DNA of 64,000 nt. Source: Pomphorhynchus laevis (lineage: Eukaryota; Acanthocephala; Palaeacanthocephala; Echinorhynchida; Pomphorhynchidae). The notes beneath the pieces are model-generated. The model was not told where the DNA came from. It saw only the letters and a program-made list of their open reading frames with translations, and searched no databases. Position numbers and translations under genes: made by a program. This document shows, piece by piece, positions 11,258 through 21,900 of this stretch. How positions within the stretch are numbered: position 1 is the stretch's first letter; each line of letters starts with the position of its first letter. Location of the stretch: contig WNNJ02001203.1 of the NCBI GenBank assembly GCA_012934845.2, forward strand, positions 62,001-126,000, written 5' to 3'.

Positions 11258-11749
11258 ATGGGCATATCGCTAGTAGTTGTAGACACTTATGAATACGTAA
11301 AGAAAGGCATTGATCTTTTATCTGGCGTGCTTCTTCTTGTCAGTTATTGGGAATCAGCTTCTCCAAAAGCACATCAATTGTCGGCCATCCGTTCACATTT
11401 CTTAAGGTCATATAAATATTACAGCACTAAATCTTTACGTGGCAGCAAAGATAAACATGTTTCCAAAATGTTTATGGATAGAGGTTTTTCTATCACAATA
11501 ATTAAGCGAACATTAGATTCTGTTAGATACCAAAAAGATAAAAACGTACCATCTGAAAAGAGTAAATTAGAGAGAGCTTATGTCCGTCTACTATCGAACA
11601 ATAAAAGGGTAAAACTAAATCTAATGAGGGCATGTTGGTTTCTGAACAATAATACACACAAAACACTTTGTCCCTATACTCGAAGGGGCAAAGTCGTTTG
11701 TTTAGAAGATTCAAACGTAAACCGAAGAGGCTTTCGGTGTAGTTTATGA
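11258..11749 (+). pseudogene. Penelope-like element, RT thumb/C-terminal fragment
   Basis: The 163-residue reading carries SAIRSHFLRSYKYYSTKSL followed by HVSKMFMDRGFSITIIKRTL. This is the pattern PLEs show just after the RT palm (an R-A-hydrophobic helix, then a MF..NGY....I...L motif). No YxDD box or GIY-YIG domain is in frame with it. It ends where the next RT element begins, so it is probably truncated by, or adjacent to, that insertion. Confidence 0.55.
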
Positions 11750-12903
11750 AATACCTTGGATGCTTCCGCTTTCATAAGTTCAGAGGTTCAAGGTGTGCAG
11801 GTTCGGGCGAGGGATTCGGCTGTTTCGACCATGCGCCCAAGATCCAACCAAATGAAGCCACCACAGAAGTCATAACTCCGACATTAGCAATTCCAAGCGC
11901 TCGAGTCGACGCTTCGAACCGTCTATCATCTCTTCAATCATGTTGTCGCAAGGAATTAACAACAGTCATACAATATCAAAAAAGCACTGCAGATCGGAGA
12001 TGTCAGTTCATGGACAAAGTTGCTGCTCTTCGCAAAATCATGCTTCAGTGGCCCAATGCCCACAACATGCAAAGGTCGATATAAGTTCGAGAAGCACATT
12101 TGCGAATCAATAAGAGCCTACGCGACAACCGCCTTAACGGATGTGCTATCCATGATACAAACGCCACACAAATATGCAAACCGTTAACTAAACGACAATT
12201 CAGAAATTGCTTGTATCAACCTGGCCAAGCATGGGAATTACGGTAAGGCACTCCAGCATTTGGTTTCAGAAAGAATAGTCAGCCCATCTACACAAGCACA
12301 GCAACACTGCAAATACTACATCCCTTGACGTACAACATCTGGCGGGATCAGCCACTATCCTCACCTAATCTTATAGAACGACTTTCAAACAATCCGATTT
12401 CGTCTATATATGTAGGCCGCGAGACCGTCATTGCCGCGGTCAACTTCATTCCTTCAGCGTCGGGACCAGGATGCCTGGGGTTAAGACCGGAGCATCTCCA
12501 GGACATGTTACGAGCAAAAAGTGGCGGTTTGCTAGCATAGAACCTGACGCACCTTGTCAACCACTTCTGGCGGGACTAGCACCCTCTGAAGTGGCGCCTG
12601 ACATTTTTGGCGCGAACTTGATCGCACTTCTCAAAAAGAACGGGGGTATAAGACCAATTGCCTTTGGCGAAACTCTACGCCGTCTCTGCTCGAAATGCAT
12701 GTCTCCAACTTTGCAAACGTTTCGCTGGTCTCCTACAGCCAACACAACTTGGGGTAGCAACCCTAAACACAGTCCAACGAATCGTTGGACTGTGTTTGTG
12801 TTCATCGTTCACAACGTCCAACGAATCCACGAACATCACACCAACGACAACAACTGGGCCTGGGCAAAGATCGATCTTTCAAACGCATTCAACCCATTGA
12901 AGA

Positions 12904-13188
12904 GTGCACTTACGAGCGTCGGTTCGAGAGAACGTCCCGGTGCTCTTGCCATGGTTTAACTTTTCATACAAGTGCAAGGCACCCATTCGTTTCGGCACGC
13001 AGTACCCTCTCAATTCATGTGAAGGAGTCCAGCAGGGTGACACGTTGGGCCCGTTCCTCTTCTCGTTGGCCATTAAGAAAACGATTGAACACGTTTCTCA
13101 TATCCCTGGAATAAACCTCAACATGTGGTACCTGGACGATGGCATAGTCGGCGGGACGCCTTCGGCAATCGCATCCGCCCTCGGCTAG
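12904..13188 (+). pseudogene. RT active-site segment of copy 1
   Basis: This reading holds the two most diagnostic RT blocks of the element: GVQQGDTLGPFLFSLAIKK (about residues 41-59) and MWYLDDGIVGG (about 75-85), where YLDD is the metal-binding box. Leucine at the second position of the box differs from YADD (copy at 41 kb) and YMDD (copies at 9.3 and 23.0 kb), in keeping with separate subfamilies. Confidence 0.75.
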
Positions 13189-13611
13189 CTAGACACGAGT
13201 TTTAAGGTGATTGAATTGCAGCTAAGCTGGCGAAAGACAGAGGTCATCGGCACGACTGAAGCCATAAGCTCTTGCTTGACCCTACTATCAGAGGCGGTTT
13301 CGGAGAACACCTCTGGAAACATGCATTTGTTAGGCATACCCATCGGTGACGAGTCCTTCATAGAAACCCACCTGACAAACGAGATTCTGCCACCGCTAAA
13401 CAAGACAATCGATGCAGTAGCCAAGCTGCCAGACACTCAAGTCTGATACCTCCTACTCAAACACTGCGCTTCCTCGTCCAAGATAAACCACCTTCTCGGT
13501 TCAGTTGATCCAAAGATTACAAAAACGTTTTGTCAGACATTCGAAAGACAAATCGCCAGCGCCTTTCAGAAAATATGTCCGTGTAAACTACACGAAGCAG
13601 CGAAATCACAG

Positions 13612-14088
13612 ATGACACTCCCAATCCGTCTGGATGGATTTGGCCTAAGATGCAATGCGGCGCATGTCCAGAGCGCATTTATACATAACGTGATGCAGGT
13701 CGGAGAAGAATACAGTCTGGATCCTACACTTTTTCCTGACTATTCAGAGGCATTAGCCACCTTTAGAACGACTGTGGGGTCTCACTTCATGCCGTCAACG
13801 GAGGGAAGTCAATCATCAACATCACGCCTGATTGAAAATATCGCCTCGACACAGCTGATACAATCATCTAGTAAAATGGATCGGGCCCGACTACATGCAG
13901 TGTCGTGTCCAAACGCTGGGGCTTGGCTTAGTGCTGTACCAAATGCGGTATATGGAACGGAATTAACACCCCCACAATTCTGTATTCTAGTCCGCATGTG
14001 GCTTGCGATTCCTTTACACGAAAAGGATTATAGATGGGGCCGCTGCATGCGCATAGCTGATAAGGAAGGCTTACACTCGCTAACTTGA
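13612..14088 (+). pseudogene. Connection region of copy 1
   Basis: A 158-residue reading between RT and the C-terminal nuclease-like part. It opens with TLPIRLDGFGLRCNAAHVQS, the LP.R.GG.GL pattern found after RT in this family, includes SCPNAGAWLSAVP (paralleling APHSGAFLHTRP of the 22.1-22.6 kb copy), and ends with C-rich residues before RHNAIR. Confidence 0.65.
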
Positions 14089-14870
14089 TAATACGGGGGC
14101 TACCAAAGACTGCGGCATAATGCTATTCGTTACGTGGTATTCGCAACCGCACAATCAGCCCGGATGGATGTAGCTCTGGACGTGCGATGTATTATCCCGG
14201 ACCTATGTGAACGGCCGGCAGACATCCTATTTTATGGAGACCATCCCCATGCAATCGACTTTGCAGTCACCCAACCCCAACAGGCGGCATACCGTCGCTC
14301 AGCTGCTAACGCACAGCTCGCCGCCGCTACATCGTACGCGGCTAATGTTAAAGACCGAAAGTACAAGAGCAGGGTCGAAGCTGCGGGGTATATATTCTCA
14401 GCCGCTGTAGTGGAGTCGTTTGGGGAATAGAATGAAGTGGGAAACAGGGTCATCAAACGGGTTGCAAATAACATGAGCCGGACAAGCGGAGTCGGATATG
14501 CCGTGACGATCACGCATTTATACCAGCGCATCTCTATTGCAATAATGAGAGGCAACGCCAAAGCAATGTTAGCGTCACTTGACCAGATTCCAATATTGAC
14601 ATTTGATGGTGGACACCAGGAAACATGTGAACCCGGGAAACGCCTCTTCGAGCCAGACTCTTGTGCTTCGAACCGAACTCTTGATATGATGAGACAACCG
14701 GTTTGCAAAGACAACAACAATAACCATGCTCCAATAAATGAGTACGACGAAATAATCCCCGTGTCATGCAGGACTGAGATAGTGCACCAAATTCGGATAC
14801 ACTATCAATAATCCAGGCCAGCCTGATTCCTAACATACAAATAATGCCCCAGTAACCTATTCAAACGATC

Positions 14871-15086
14871 ATGACCATTAAACAGCCGCGTACGACAACT
14901 GTGAAGATCGATATCGACAATGTTGAGTCTTTTCCTGAGCATGAACGAGGTGAGTCAGTCAATAGTGAACGTTCAGACGATGATGAAGCTCGAAGGAGAA
15001 TCATTATTGAAAAACGCCGCAACACTACGATGAGTATAGGAGGACCGAATAGTTACTCCAACACTCCCCAACCACGTCGGCGATGA
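14871..15086 (+). CDS. Small charged ORF, function unknown
   Basis: A 71-residue reading rich in arginine and acidic residues (ERSDDDEARRRIIIEKRR in the middle). It follows the RT element by about 55 bp. It may be the leftover of an upstream ORF of another element, or chance. No family recognised. Confidence 0.2.
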   Translation: MTIKQPRTTTVKIDIDNVESFPEHERGESVNSERSDDDEARRRIIIEKRRNTTMSIGGPNSYSNTPQPRRR

Positions 15087-15189
15087 CGTCGTATTGTAAC
15101 GAACAATTAATATTTGGGACCCAATTGCGGGTAACCCCCAATTTGTAAGTTGTAATTATTTTATTTGTCTAAAAAATAAGGAATAAGTT

Positions 15190-15480
15190 AAAAAATACCT
15201 TGTTTATCTTGCAACAAAACCTACGTAGAACAAACTAGTAAACTGTTGCGTAGAAGATTGTAAGAACATGCCCGCACACGTAAGGATCCCAAAAACAAAG
15301 AGTGTGCGGTAGAACGGCATGTCCGAGAAACAGCGCATATATTGGACCTAGACAACTTTAGGATAAAGTTAACGACATTCATTGCACTGAAACGACATTC
15401 GTTGATCACATTCATTGCACTCAAAAAGACGTAAGTGCGAACAGATATGGGTTGGAAGATTAATGACCGATAGAGATTGA
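15190..15480 (+). pseudogene. PLE GIY-YIG endonuclease fragment
   Basis: One plus-strand frame reads LSCNKTYVEQTSKLLRRRL, then a stop, then HARTRKDPKN, HVRETAH and LDLDNFRIKL. This follows the PLE GIY-YIG pattern C...Y.GQT...L..R..EH.......S....H....H..D...V.I. The diagnostic glycine in Y-x-G is glutamate here, so the domain is decayed. A short repeat (ACATTCATTGCACT) lies just downstream at about 15,373 and 15,408. Confidence 0.5.
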
Positions 15481-15599
15481 GGCATATGTGAAGATTATAT
15501 ATTCAAATTTCATAGAGTGGTAAAATTAATTTGATCATACAATAATAAACTTTAATAATCCTTAATTATAAAAGTTTATTATATATGTTCTATCGCGTT

Positions 15600-16018
15600 C
15601 AAAGCCAACAGAAATATGCGACAAATTTTTAAAGCTTCGAACAATTCACTAGATAGCAATAGAGAATGCGGCAATAAAAGGTGTAAATGCTGTGCAGACA
15701 TGAAAACGACATCAGAAATACACAGCAAAATCACGAGTCTAACATACAAAATACGAGGAATAAATAATTGCAAAACTAAAAATTTAATTCTCGCATATGC
15801 AAACAACTTCAACTTCAGAACAAACAAGCCGAGAAATGCACATACGAGCACTGAATAGAAGATCTGACATAATGAACAAGATGCAAAACAATGATGGAGC
15901 AGTCAACCATTGCATAAACAATGAAGGACACTGCATGGAAACAGTTATTATCGAAAGTGATCTACCAGATACGGCAAAAAGAAAAGGAACAATTTTGGAT
16001 CGGACAACTCTGTACTGA
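15600..16018 (+). pseudogene. PLE zinc-binding linker and C-terminal fragment
   Basis: The reading from 15,616 has CGNKRCKCCADMKTTSEIHS and then the Y.I.G.NNCKTKN pattern. This is the cysteine motif (C..RC..C..M) that PLEs place between RT and GIY-YIG. A second frame (15,797-16,018) contains ALNRRSDIMNKMQNNDGAVN followed by HCINNEGH, matching the middle of PLE GIY-YIG domains (R...HR..I......VA.H....GH). A PLE tail with a hammerhead-like motif follows at 16,176. Confidence 0.55.
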
Positions 16019-16175
16019 CCAACAATTAAACAGAGAATATTTTTCATTTGCCGTAGAAGTTGATAGTTCGCAATAATTATGAGATTTTTATCTTGACTAA
16101 CTATTGATTTTTTCTGTGATTTCTTCCGTGTAATGTAAGTGCATATATGCATGATTATGCGTAATTGACAAAGTA

Positions 16176-16204
16176 CTGAAGAAGAGCAATGGCTCGAAAC
16201 GTTC
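16176..16204 (+). ncRNA. Hammerhead-ribozyme-like core in PLE tail
   Basis: CTGAAGA (16,176-16,182) is followed by a 4-bp hairpin GAGC-AATG-GCTC (16,184-16,195) and then GAAAC (16,196-16,200). CTGANGA, helix II, GAAA is the conserved core of hammerhead ribozymes, and such motifs are known from PLEs. Helices I and III and a cleavable UH are not clearly formed, so activity is uncertain. Confidence 0.5.
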
Positions 16205-16439
16205 AAAAATATTAAAGCTCATCTTTTGATTTTACGTATTGTGACATTTTATCTATTAAATATATATACATATATAAGAGTCTTTAAATGACCCAGAGCT
16301 GTCGTTCTACAAATATTTTTACTATAAATAATATACTTTTATAATAAAGGATTTTGCAAAACACCGGAGTTTGATTACATGCAAAGCAGATTTCGTTATC
16401 ACTCCCATACGATCTGATGGTAGCCGGCAGCAGTGTAAG

Positions 16440-16806
16440 ATACTCTTATAATGATTATAGCTTATGATGCTCGACTTGTCCATGAAATAATATAAACGAC
16501 AATTTGGGGTTACATGGAAAACGTAATATCTCGAGTTCGATCAGCATCGACCATGCAAGCACTTGCATTAAAGAATAGTCAACGATCACTTATAAGAGAT
16601 ATGAATAATCCGCTCCCGAATAATTGCATTCATTAAGAGAATTAAGTTAGAATTTTAAACAAATAGTCCAGGTAACAACTCCGTATTTATTGGAAATGTT
16701 CAAGTTAATTTATGCGAGGTATGATTCTTGTTTTGTATACAAATCAAACAATGTAGACTATATTTACAAACAGGAAATCTATATATTCTAAATATAGACC
16801 CACTCA
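16440..16806 (+). repeat. Repeat B, copy 2
   Basis: Near-identical to 7640-8012. The shared block includes CTTATAAGAGATATG.ATAATCCGC and ends at CTAAATATAGACCCACT. The stretch just before it (16,360-16,436) carries a piece of the 45-47 kb repeat family (GATGGTAGCCGGCAGCA), which suggests a composite of two repeats. Confidence 0.75.
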
Positions 16807-17039
16807 CATAATATTGGCACACTAGTTAAGATCAACGATTTTTCAAGGTTTTTAAGAGCTTTCAGAATAATATTTTTAAAGCCCTTGAAATTTTTTTTTG
16901 AAAAATCCATTATTTTTAAGATTAAAATATCAGTGCTCCGCTTCCAATCTTATTCTAAACTCCAGCAAATCGAAGGTGGTTTTCTTTCATGACAGCCCTG
17001 CGACAAAAAAAGAAACTTAAGAGATTAGCACGCTCTGCA

Positions 17040-17470
17040 CTCTCCTTCATTTTGCAACCTCATCCACTCCCTATTTTCTCGAATCAATTAAAATACCTGG
17101 ACTTCACCGTTACGGTGAATTAGTCGGCGAAAGCTGACCTGGATATACTTAAACGTATCCTGAAGAGATCTATGTGGACCCTATAACGGACTCAGCATCT
17201 GTCATTAAATGGGGAAACCCAAGTGCGCTTCTGGGGTACTTGAGCTATCGCGGGATTAGTCTTCTTTTATAGAGGACGTCCCCCGAGCAAAGGATGTGGT
17301 TTCTCAAGCTCCTTGTCTCTCGTTTACCTAGCATAGTCCGCCTCGATTGGATTCTTGGGGGTGAAAGACTCCGGGTGGTTTAGTCGGAAGGCGGCGTGTT
17401 GGATTGGTTGGAGAGCTCAGATCCCATTGGACATGAAGCCTTGAGTTTTAGTGAAGACAAATAACGACAT
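17040..17470 (+). mobile_element. LINE-A tail, second copy
   Basis: This is the reverse complement of about 780-1160 with scattered substitutions, for example ACCTGGA.TTCACCGTTACGG and AAGTGCGCTTCTGGGGTACT. The plus-strand reading repeats LINE-A's C-terminal tail (a VTVN.SAKADLD motif). Only the last few hundred bases of the element are present, as expected for a 5'-truncated LINE insertion. Confidence 0.75.
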
Positions 17471-17629
17471 TTTTTGTGATCTCTGATCTGACTTGTTATA
17501 GTTGTTTTTTCTTCACATGTTAACCCTGAACCTTGTATTATTTATTTTAAAAGAAACTTTATTTATTTATGATACATTTTATTTACTAATATGTTGATCT
17601 AGTTAGAAACAGAGGCTATTTGCACTATG

Positions 17630-17910
17630 AGAACTGGCGATGTTGGTAGTAGTGATGAAGAGAAGGATTCTTTTCAGAGAATTGTAATTAATTGTTAATT
17701 GTATCTCTAAAACTGTCTATCTAATTAAATTATGTGGAATATTTGCAGACACGTAGGAAGATCTCAAAGGTGTGTTGTTCTTCATGAAATCTTCCGTCTT
17801 TAATTCAACGATAACTTAAGCTTTGTAATAACATTATACAAAATTGTTTGTATCCGTGTGTATTGCATTTCCTATCACGATCTACTACAAGTAGATCCAG
17901 AAATCTGGAA
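17630..17910 (+). other. Inverted copy of the 54.69-54.92 kb region
   Basis: This segment matches the reverse complement of 54,690-54,920 across the end of the capsid-like reading (GATGAAGAG...GATTCTTTTCAGAGAATTGT) and the adjoining non-coding and exon-like DNA (TGAAATCTTCCGTCTTTAAT). The match continues past the capsid-like end into TTTCCTATCACGA.CTACTACAAG. The two regions were therefore duplicated as a unit larger than one gene end. Treated here as a fossil copy. Confidence 0.75.
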
Positions 17911-18062
17911 TTTTAGCCTTATATATTGCCTGCCATTCACCGGAAACATATACTTGTCCAGCAATTTAAGACCTTTTCAAAAAATTATCAAAAAAATTAA
18001 ATAATTATCGAATTAAACAGCATCAATATACAAGAAAACGTGTTGGCACATCGTTAGCCATT

Positions 18063-18330
18063 TTGAATCGTATGCTAAATACTGACCACAAAATATACTT
18101 CGATGGTTCAAAAATTTTAGCATACGAAGAAAATAAGAACATCGGTATTACCAAGGACGCGCTCTACATCCAAAATGAAAGAACGTTTGAAGGAAATAAG
18201 CTAGGTCACGACAAACTAATCGCAAACATTACTTTTAGCCACCCTTACAGGCAGCAGTTATATAGAATAGAACTGAATACATATATGAAGCTAAACGACA
18301 CTTCAACTCTAAGGGTGACAAGTCTTTAAC
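18063..18330 (+). pseudogene. Possible PLE C-terminal fragment
   Basis: The reading contains DHKIYFDGSKILAYEENKN followed by ITKDALYIQN, similar to the segment after GIY-YIG in PLEs (H.I.FD...IL..E.N...R...E...I). There is no intact nuclease domain upstream. Moderate to low confidence. Confidence 0.4.
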
Positions 18331-18869
18331 CAAAGCAAATATGAAAAGGGAATCAAAAGAGTTAATGAAGTAATCTGCAATCATTTTACAGAACAAAAAC
18401 ACATAAAAGGTTGTTTGGAAGCAATTCTTAGCCAGAAAGATTCTACCCACTTCCCAAAACGCCCAAAATTAAAATACCCGGTGTTTCTAATAATAGTAAT
18501 GAAGAGTGAACCCGCTTTATCATCGGGTGCCCTTAAGTCTTTCGACAAGGCTACCTTGTGGCTTTGACGTGTGCTTACAGAGAAGTCAAGATTCTGTCTA
18601 TTCTAGTCTTTGGCAAGTAACGAGATGGCCTAGTATTTGGGGATTCTTGAAGAGCCAAATAACGATAACATTAGATAGAGTTTCTCGCTGAAGCGTCTAT
18701 TACTTGCACTACTTTTTATCTTATTTTATGTGATGATGCAGTTGGAAGATATGATATATCATGTGGTGATGTACCCTGCACACTAAATACAGCTCTTTTA
18801 TTGAGCTATATATAGTGTATATTATATACATTTGTATATTTATTGAGCTGTATTTTATACAGCTATTTT

Positions 18870-19034
18870 ATACTACCTCCAAAGGAGGTAGTATCGGATA
18901 ACGGTCCACCTTTCACAACGTATGCTTTCAAAACGTTTAGGGAGAACAACGGCATTAAACACATTCGAGTTACACCATATCATCCAAGGTTGAAAGAATT
19001 GGCAGAAAGGTTTGTCCAGGTTTTAAAGCAGTGA
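18870..19034 (+). pseudogene. LTR-element integrase core fossil
   Basis: The reading KEVVSDNGPPFTTYAFKTF, then NGIKHIRVTPYHP and ELAERFVQVLKQ, is the second half of an integrase catalytic core as found in Gypsy-type LTR retrotransposons. Nothing else of the element (LTRs, gag, RT) is recognisable nearby. It is an old, broken fragment. Confidence 0.75.
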
Positions 19035-19149
19035 GTATTAAAACGAGCGTCAACTGAACAGTTGTCATTAAGGCTACAGCAATCCTTGATTTCCTAGAAA
19101 AATTCAGTCCACATGTCAACTGATATTTCACCAGCAAAGTTCATAATGG

Positions 19150-19215
19150 GTTACCGACATGGGTAACACCGGTTATCTCACAATGTGTGTAACACCGGTT
19201 ACCCACATTGTGGGA
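19150..19215. repeat. GGTAACACCGGTTA palindromic repeat
   Basis: TAACACCGGTTA occurs twice (about 19,165 and 19,189), each around a self-complementary ACCGGT core, and CACAATGTG/CCACATTGTG flank the second copy as an inverted pair. A small hairpin-forming patch with no other visible feature. Confidence 0.6.
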
Positions 19216-19533
19216 TAGAATTAAACCATCACCTTATACCATCAAACAGGCTTCTAAAGAAAAACAAAAAAGTACCATGATCGTTGTTGTCAGCCACGTA
19301 GTTTTCCATAATTTAAATCAAGATAAAATAATAAAAAAAATTGAAATTTAAAAAAATAAAATAAAACATAATAATGCTAAATCAAAATTTAATAATTAAA
19401 TAATAAATAATTGTTAAATAAGATTTTTTTTAATTTATATCAAGTATCAATAAAAATTGAAATTTAAAATAAAACTCATTTTAATGAATTTACAAATAAA
19501 TAACAGACGTTGCATCAGAATAAGGGTTATAGG

Positions 19534-19571
19534 TCATCAGGAGGAACTGCTATGCTGTCAGGTTTTGCCCC
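19534..19571 (-). ncRNA. AAAAC-21-CTGATGA module in the Naiad A tail
   Basis: On the minus strand AAAAC (plus 19,562-19,566) is followed by 21 nt and CTGATGA (plus 19,534-19,540). In the sister tail at 28.28 kb the first box is GAAAC. The surrounding CTGCTATG...CATAGCAG arms are conserved between the two tails. Confidence 0.5.
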
Positions 19572-19735
19572 CTAACTCCTCTACCAACATAGCAGGGGGC
19601 CAAATACGTGTTAAGAAAGTATTTCCTCTGATTAAATTTGATTATATAGTTAGTATCTTATTCTAATACAAAGTATATTATTTGTTATCCATCCATAAAA
19701 ATTTGGCACTTAAGAGTTTAAATTTATTCTTTATA

Positions 19736-20161
19736 TTATTGTGTTGAATTATATATTTTACTATTTTCTGTTTGATTGTATTTTTTATAGTAACCTAGTT
19801 TAAAATATGCATATGTTAAATTATTTAAATGATTTTGAAGAAAGCCAATATCATTACATATTGTTGCAATTCTTAAAATTTCATTATTTAATGTATTATA
19901 TTTTATATTATATGGTATGCATGAATGCTCATGCAAAAATATGTTTCTTGTAAATTTAAATATGTCATCTTTACGATATAAATTAATAGTAGTTTTAGTT
20001 AATGTTAATGAAATGTTCATATCTGGATATACACCTTCTTTATCATTAATATTGGTTTTGTTAAGAATAAGGCTAACTGTATAAATTTGTTCGCTTATTG
20101 AATAAAAATTGTTAAAGTTAAATACACATATATCATCAATGTATCGAAACATATATTTCAT
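19736..20161 (-). pseudogene. Naiad A RT palm and thumb
   Basis: A 141-residue minus-strand reading beginning MKYMFRYIDDICVFNFNNFY. YIDD is the RT active-site box of PLEs, followed by a long thumb region with FKFTRNIFLHEHSCIPYNIK. It is nearly the same as 27,692-27,979 of copy B but stays open longer at the C terminus. Confidence 0.8.
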
Positions 20162-20224
20162 ATATTTATATTGTTTAGATTTATTTTTTACACAGTTATG
20201 AACAAATTCATATTCTATAAACTT

Positions 20225-20372
20225 AAAAATAAGTCAGCTATAATTTGGCTACTATTACCTCCCATGGGAACACATTTTATTTGTCTAAATACAGATGTCA
20301 ATGAGTCAGCTATAATTTGGCTACGATTACCTCCCATTGGAACACCTTTTATTTGTCTAAATACAGATGTAC
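20225..20372. repeat. Tandem duplication of about 68 bp within the Naiad A RT
   Basis: AGTCAGCTATAATTTGGCTA and the following bases to ATACAGATGT occur twice back to back. On the minus strand the unit encodes the RT motif preceding the active site (KGVPMGGN-like followed by IIADS), so this copy carries the motif twice. Copy B has it once. Confidence 0.85.
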
Positions 20373-20576
20373 ATATCTTAAATAATTTTGATTTATTAAA
20401 ATATTTAAGGATTCTGTTAATTCAATTTTATCCATATATTTATATTTACTTGATGGTTAAATTTTTTTATATGCATTATAGTTATTATAACATATATGTA
20501 TATATTTTTCCGAATATAAGATTAATTATTTTTTCTAATGCATTTTTTATATGCTAAAATCGTACGTATTTATATT

Positions 20577-21113
20577 CTAAAAAATTATTCCTTTTGTGTG
20601 TTCTAAAAATTTATTCGTTGAATTAATACTGAAATAGTGTTTTATACCAGTATAAAATTCGATTACCATGCAATATTTTTTAAAGTGTGCTTTAATTGCT
20701 TTAAGTATTTTATTCACATAGACAGAAAGTGGTTTTAATGTATATTTTAACGCACTACATATGAACCTAGATTTTATTAGATTTTTATGTAATTTTGGAT
20801 TCCAATATAATATAGGTATAGTTTTATTATCTGATTCAACCTTTATACCCTTTTTATCCATTAAAGAACAGTGACTTGTAATAATTGTTTCAAAACTCAA
20901 CTCACTACGTTCATATGTTGGATTTACATTTAAAACATTAGAATTAACCTCTTTCACTAGTATATCATAATAAAGCTTTTTGCATATGATGACAAAGTTA
21001 TTACTAGCTTTATCAATATTTGTTATTATATTTTTATCCTTTAATTTAGTAAGTTCTTTATACATATCTTTATTAATTTTATCTTTTCTTTTGTAATTGT
21101 TTGTTATTTTCAT
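20577..21113 (-). pseudogene. Naiad A RT N-terminal half
   Basis: A 178-residue reading with NIITNIDKASNNFVIICKK and IPILYWNPKLHKNLIKSRF. The latter is the PLE fingers pattern (Y..PK.HK......R.I.), and the reading parallels 26,825-27,391. It was once continuous with the palm segment downstream. Confidence 0.8.
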
Positions 21114-21146
21114 TTTATTTTTAATTTTATCAAATATATAATCTTT

Positions 21147-21392
21147 CTAAATGTTTATTTTAGATATATTCGAGCTTTCACTATTAATCAGCTTACTAAA
21201 GTAATCATTTAAGTTATTATATAACGAATTGTAAATTTTATTTTTGTCGTTGTTATTATTTAATCTATATTTATACCCTTTTGATAGAATTTTCCATAAT
21301 TCATTGTTTTCAATTAATTCTAGATTATGAGCACATACATGTTCATTTATTTTATCAAAACTAAGACTTTTACAATTGCATTCTGTTTCCAT
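21147..21392 (-). pseudogene. Naiad A linker
   Basis: An 81-residue reading with ECNCKSLSFDKINEHVCAHN, a cysteine/histidine group (C-x-C...H-x-C-x-H) between nuclease and RT. Copy B carries the same segment near 26,500-26,740. Role presumed to be nucleic-acid binding. Confidence 0.7.
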
Positions 21393-21522
21393 TATGTTTC
21401 TAATATTATCGTTACATATTGATTTTAATTCTTTATTATAATTACAAAGTTTTAGTCCTGATGGTGGTAACAGCTTTTATCTTATTTTAGGAATATATAT
21501 GTAATATAAATAATATAAATGT

Positions 21523-21900
21523 CTAAGTCTTGTCTATCGGTCGTCCCCTCAACCTGCTCAGAACGCAACTAGCGTTACCGCGTTGGATGGCAACACTCAG
21601 CCTCTGCAGCAAGAAATCCGTGGACCGCCGCTCTCCGGTCACTGCTGCTATCCGCCGACCTATTTCGTGCATTAGGCCTTCCGCCTCTGGGCCCAACGCA
21701 CCAAGCGTTTCCACGGCGACCGGCACAAAATTGTAGATCGGTGTCAGGAAGGAGTATTTACTGCGTTTATTGTCCTCTGCTCCCCTGGCTACCGCTCCCG
21801 GTGCGGTCACAGCTGTATTTTGATAAGTCGGTGCCAAGGTGCTTGGGCAGGTGATGTACCAAGCCAAACACCTGCCACTTGACCATGGAGTCAGTGACAA
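21523..21900 (-). pseudogene. C-terminal PD-(D/E)XK-like region of copy 2
   Basis: A 125-residue reading containing CLAWYITCPSTLAPTYQN (the family pattern is LAWDVTVPDT, where D is a presumed catalytic residue; here it is Y), then FVPVAVETLGALGPEAEGLM and FLLQRLSVAIQRGNASCVLS. The loss of the aspartate suggests an inactive nuclease. Confidence 0.7.

Larger units (their letters stand above)
11746..14815 (+). mobile_element. RT element with C-terminal PD-(D/E)XK-like region, copy 1
   Basis: Plus-strand readings run in the order: N-terminal region (11,746-12,084), a GKALQHLVS-type linker (about 12,240), RT (about 12,600-13,190), connection (13,207-14,088) and C-terminal region (14,134-14,811). 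RT motifs seen are GGIRPIAFGETLRRLCSK, the catalytic strand KIDLSNAFNPL, GVQQGDTLGPFLF and WYLDDGIVGG. After a histidine-rich segment (RLRHNAIR), the C-terminal part has ERPADILFYGDHPHAIDFAV and later LYQRISIAIMRGNAKAML, which is typical of a widespread but poorly named invertebrate retroelement family. The R-x-x-D...D-x-x-V arrangement resembles a PD-(D/E)XK nuclease core, so a target-cutting role is inferred. Several frame changes and stops break the copy. Diverged relatives lie at 21.5-23.5 and 40.0-42.6 kb. Confidence 0.7.

Noticed and set aside
12557-12805. Minus-strand readings across the 12-14 kb RT element
   Set aside because: They are opposite-strand shadows of the RT and connection readings, with no motifs of their own.
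20171-20557. Plus-strand 128-residue hydrophobic reading
   Set aside because: Antisense to the Naiad A RT and its tandem duplication; the hydrophobic look comes from AT-rich DNA.
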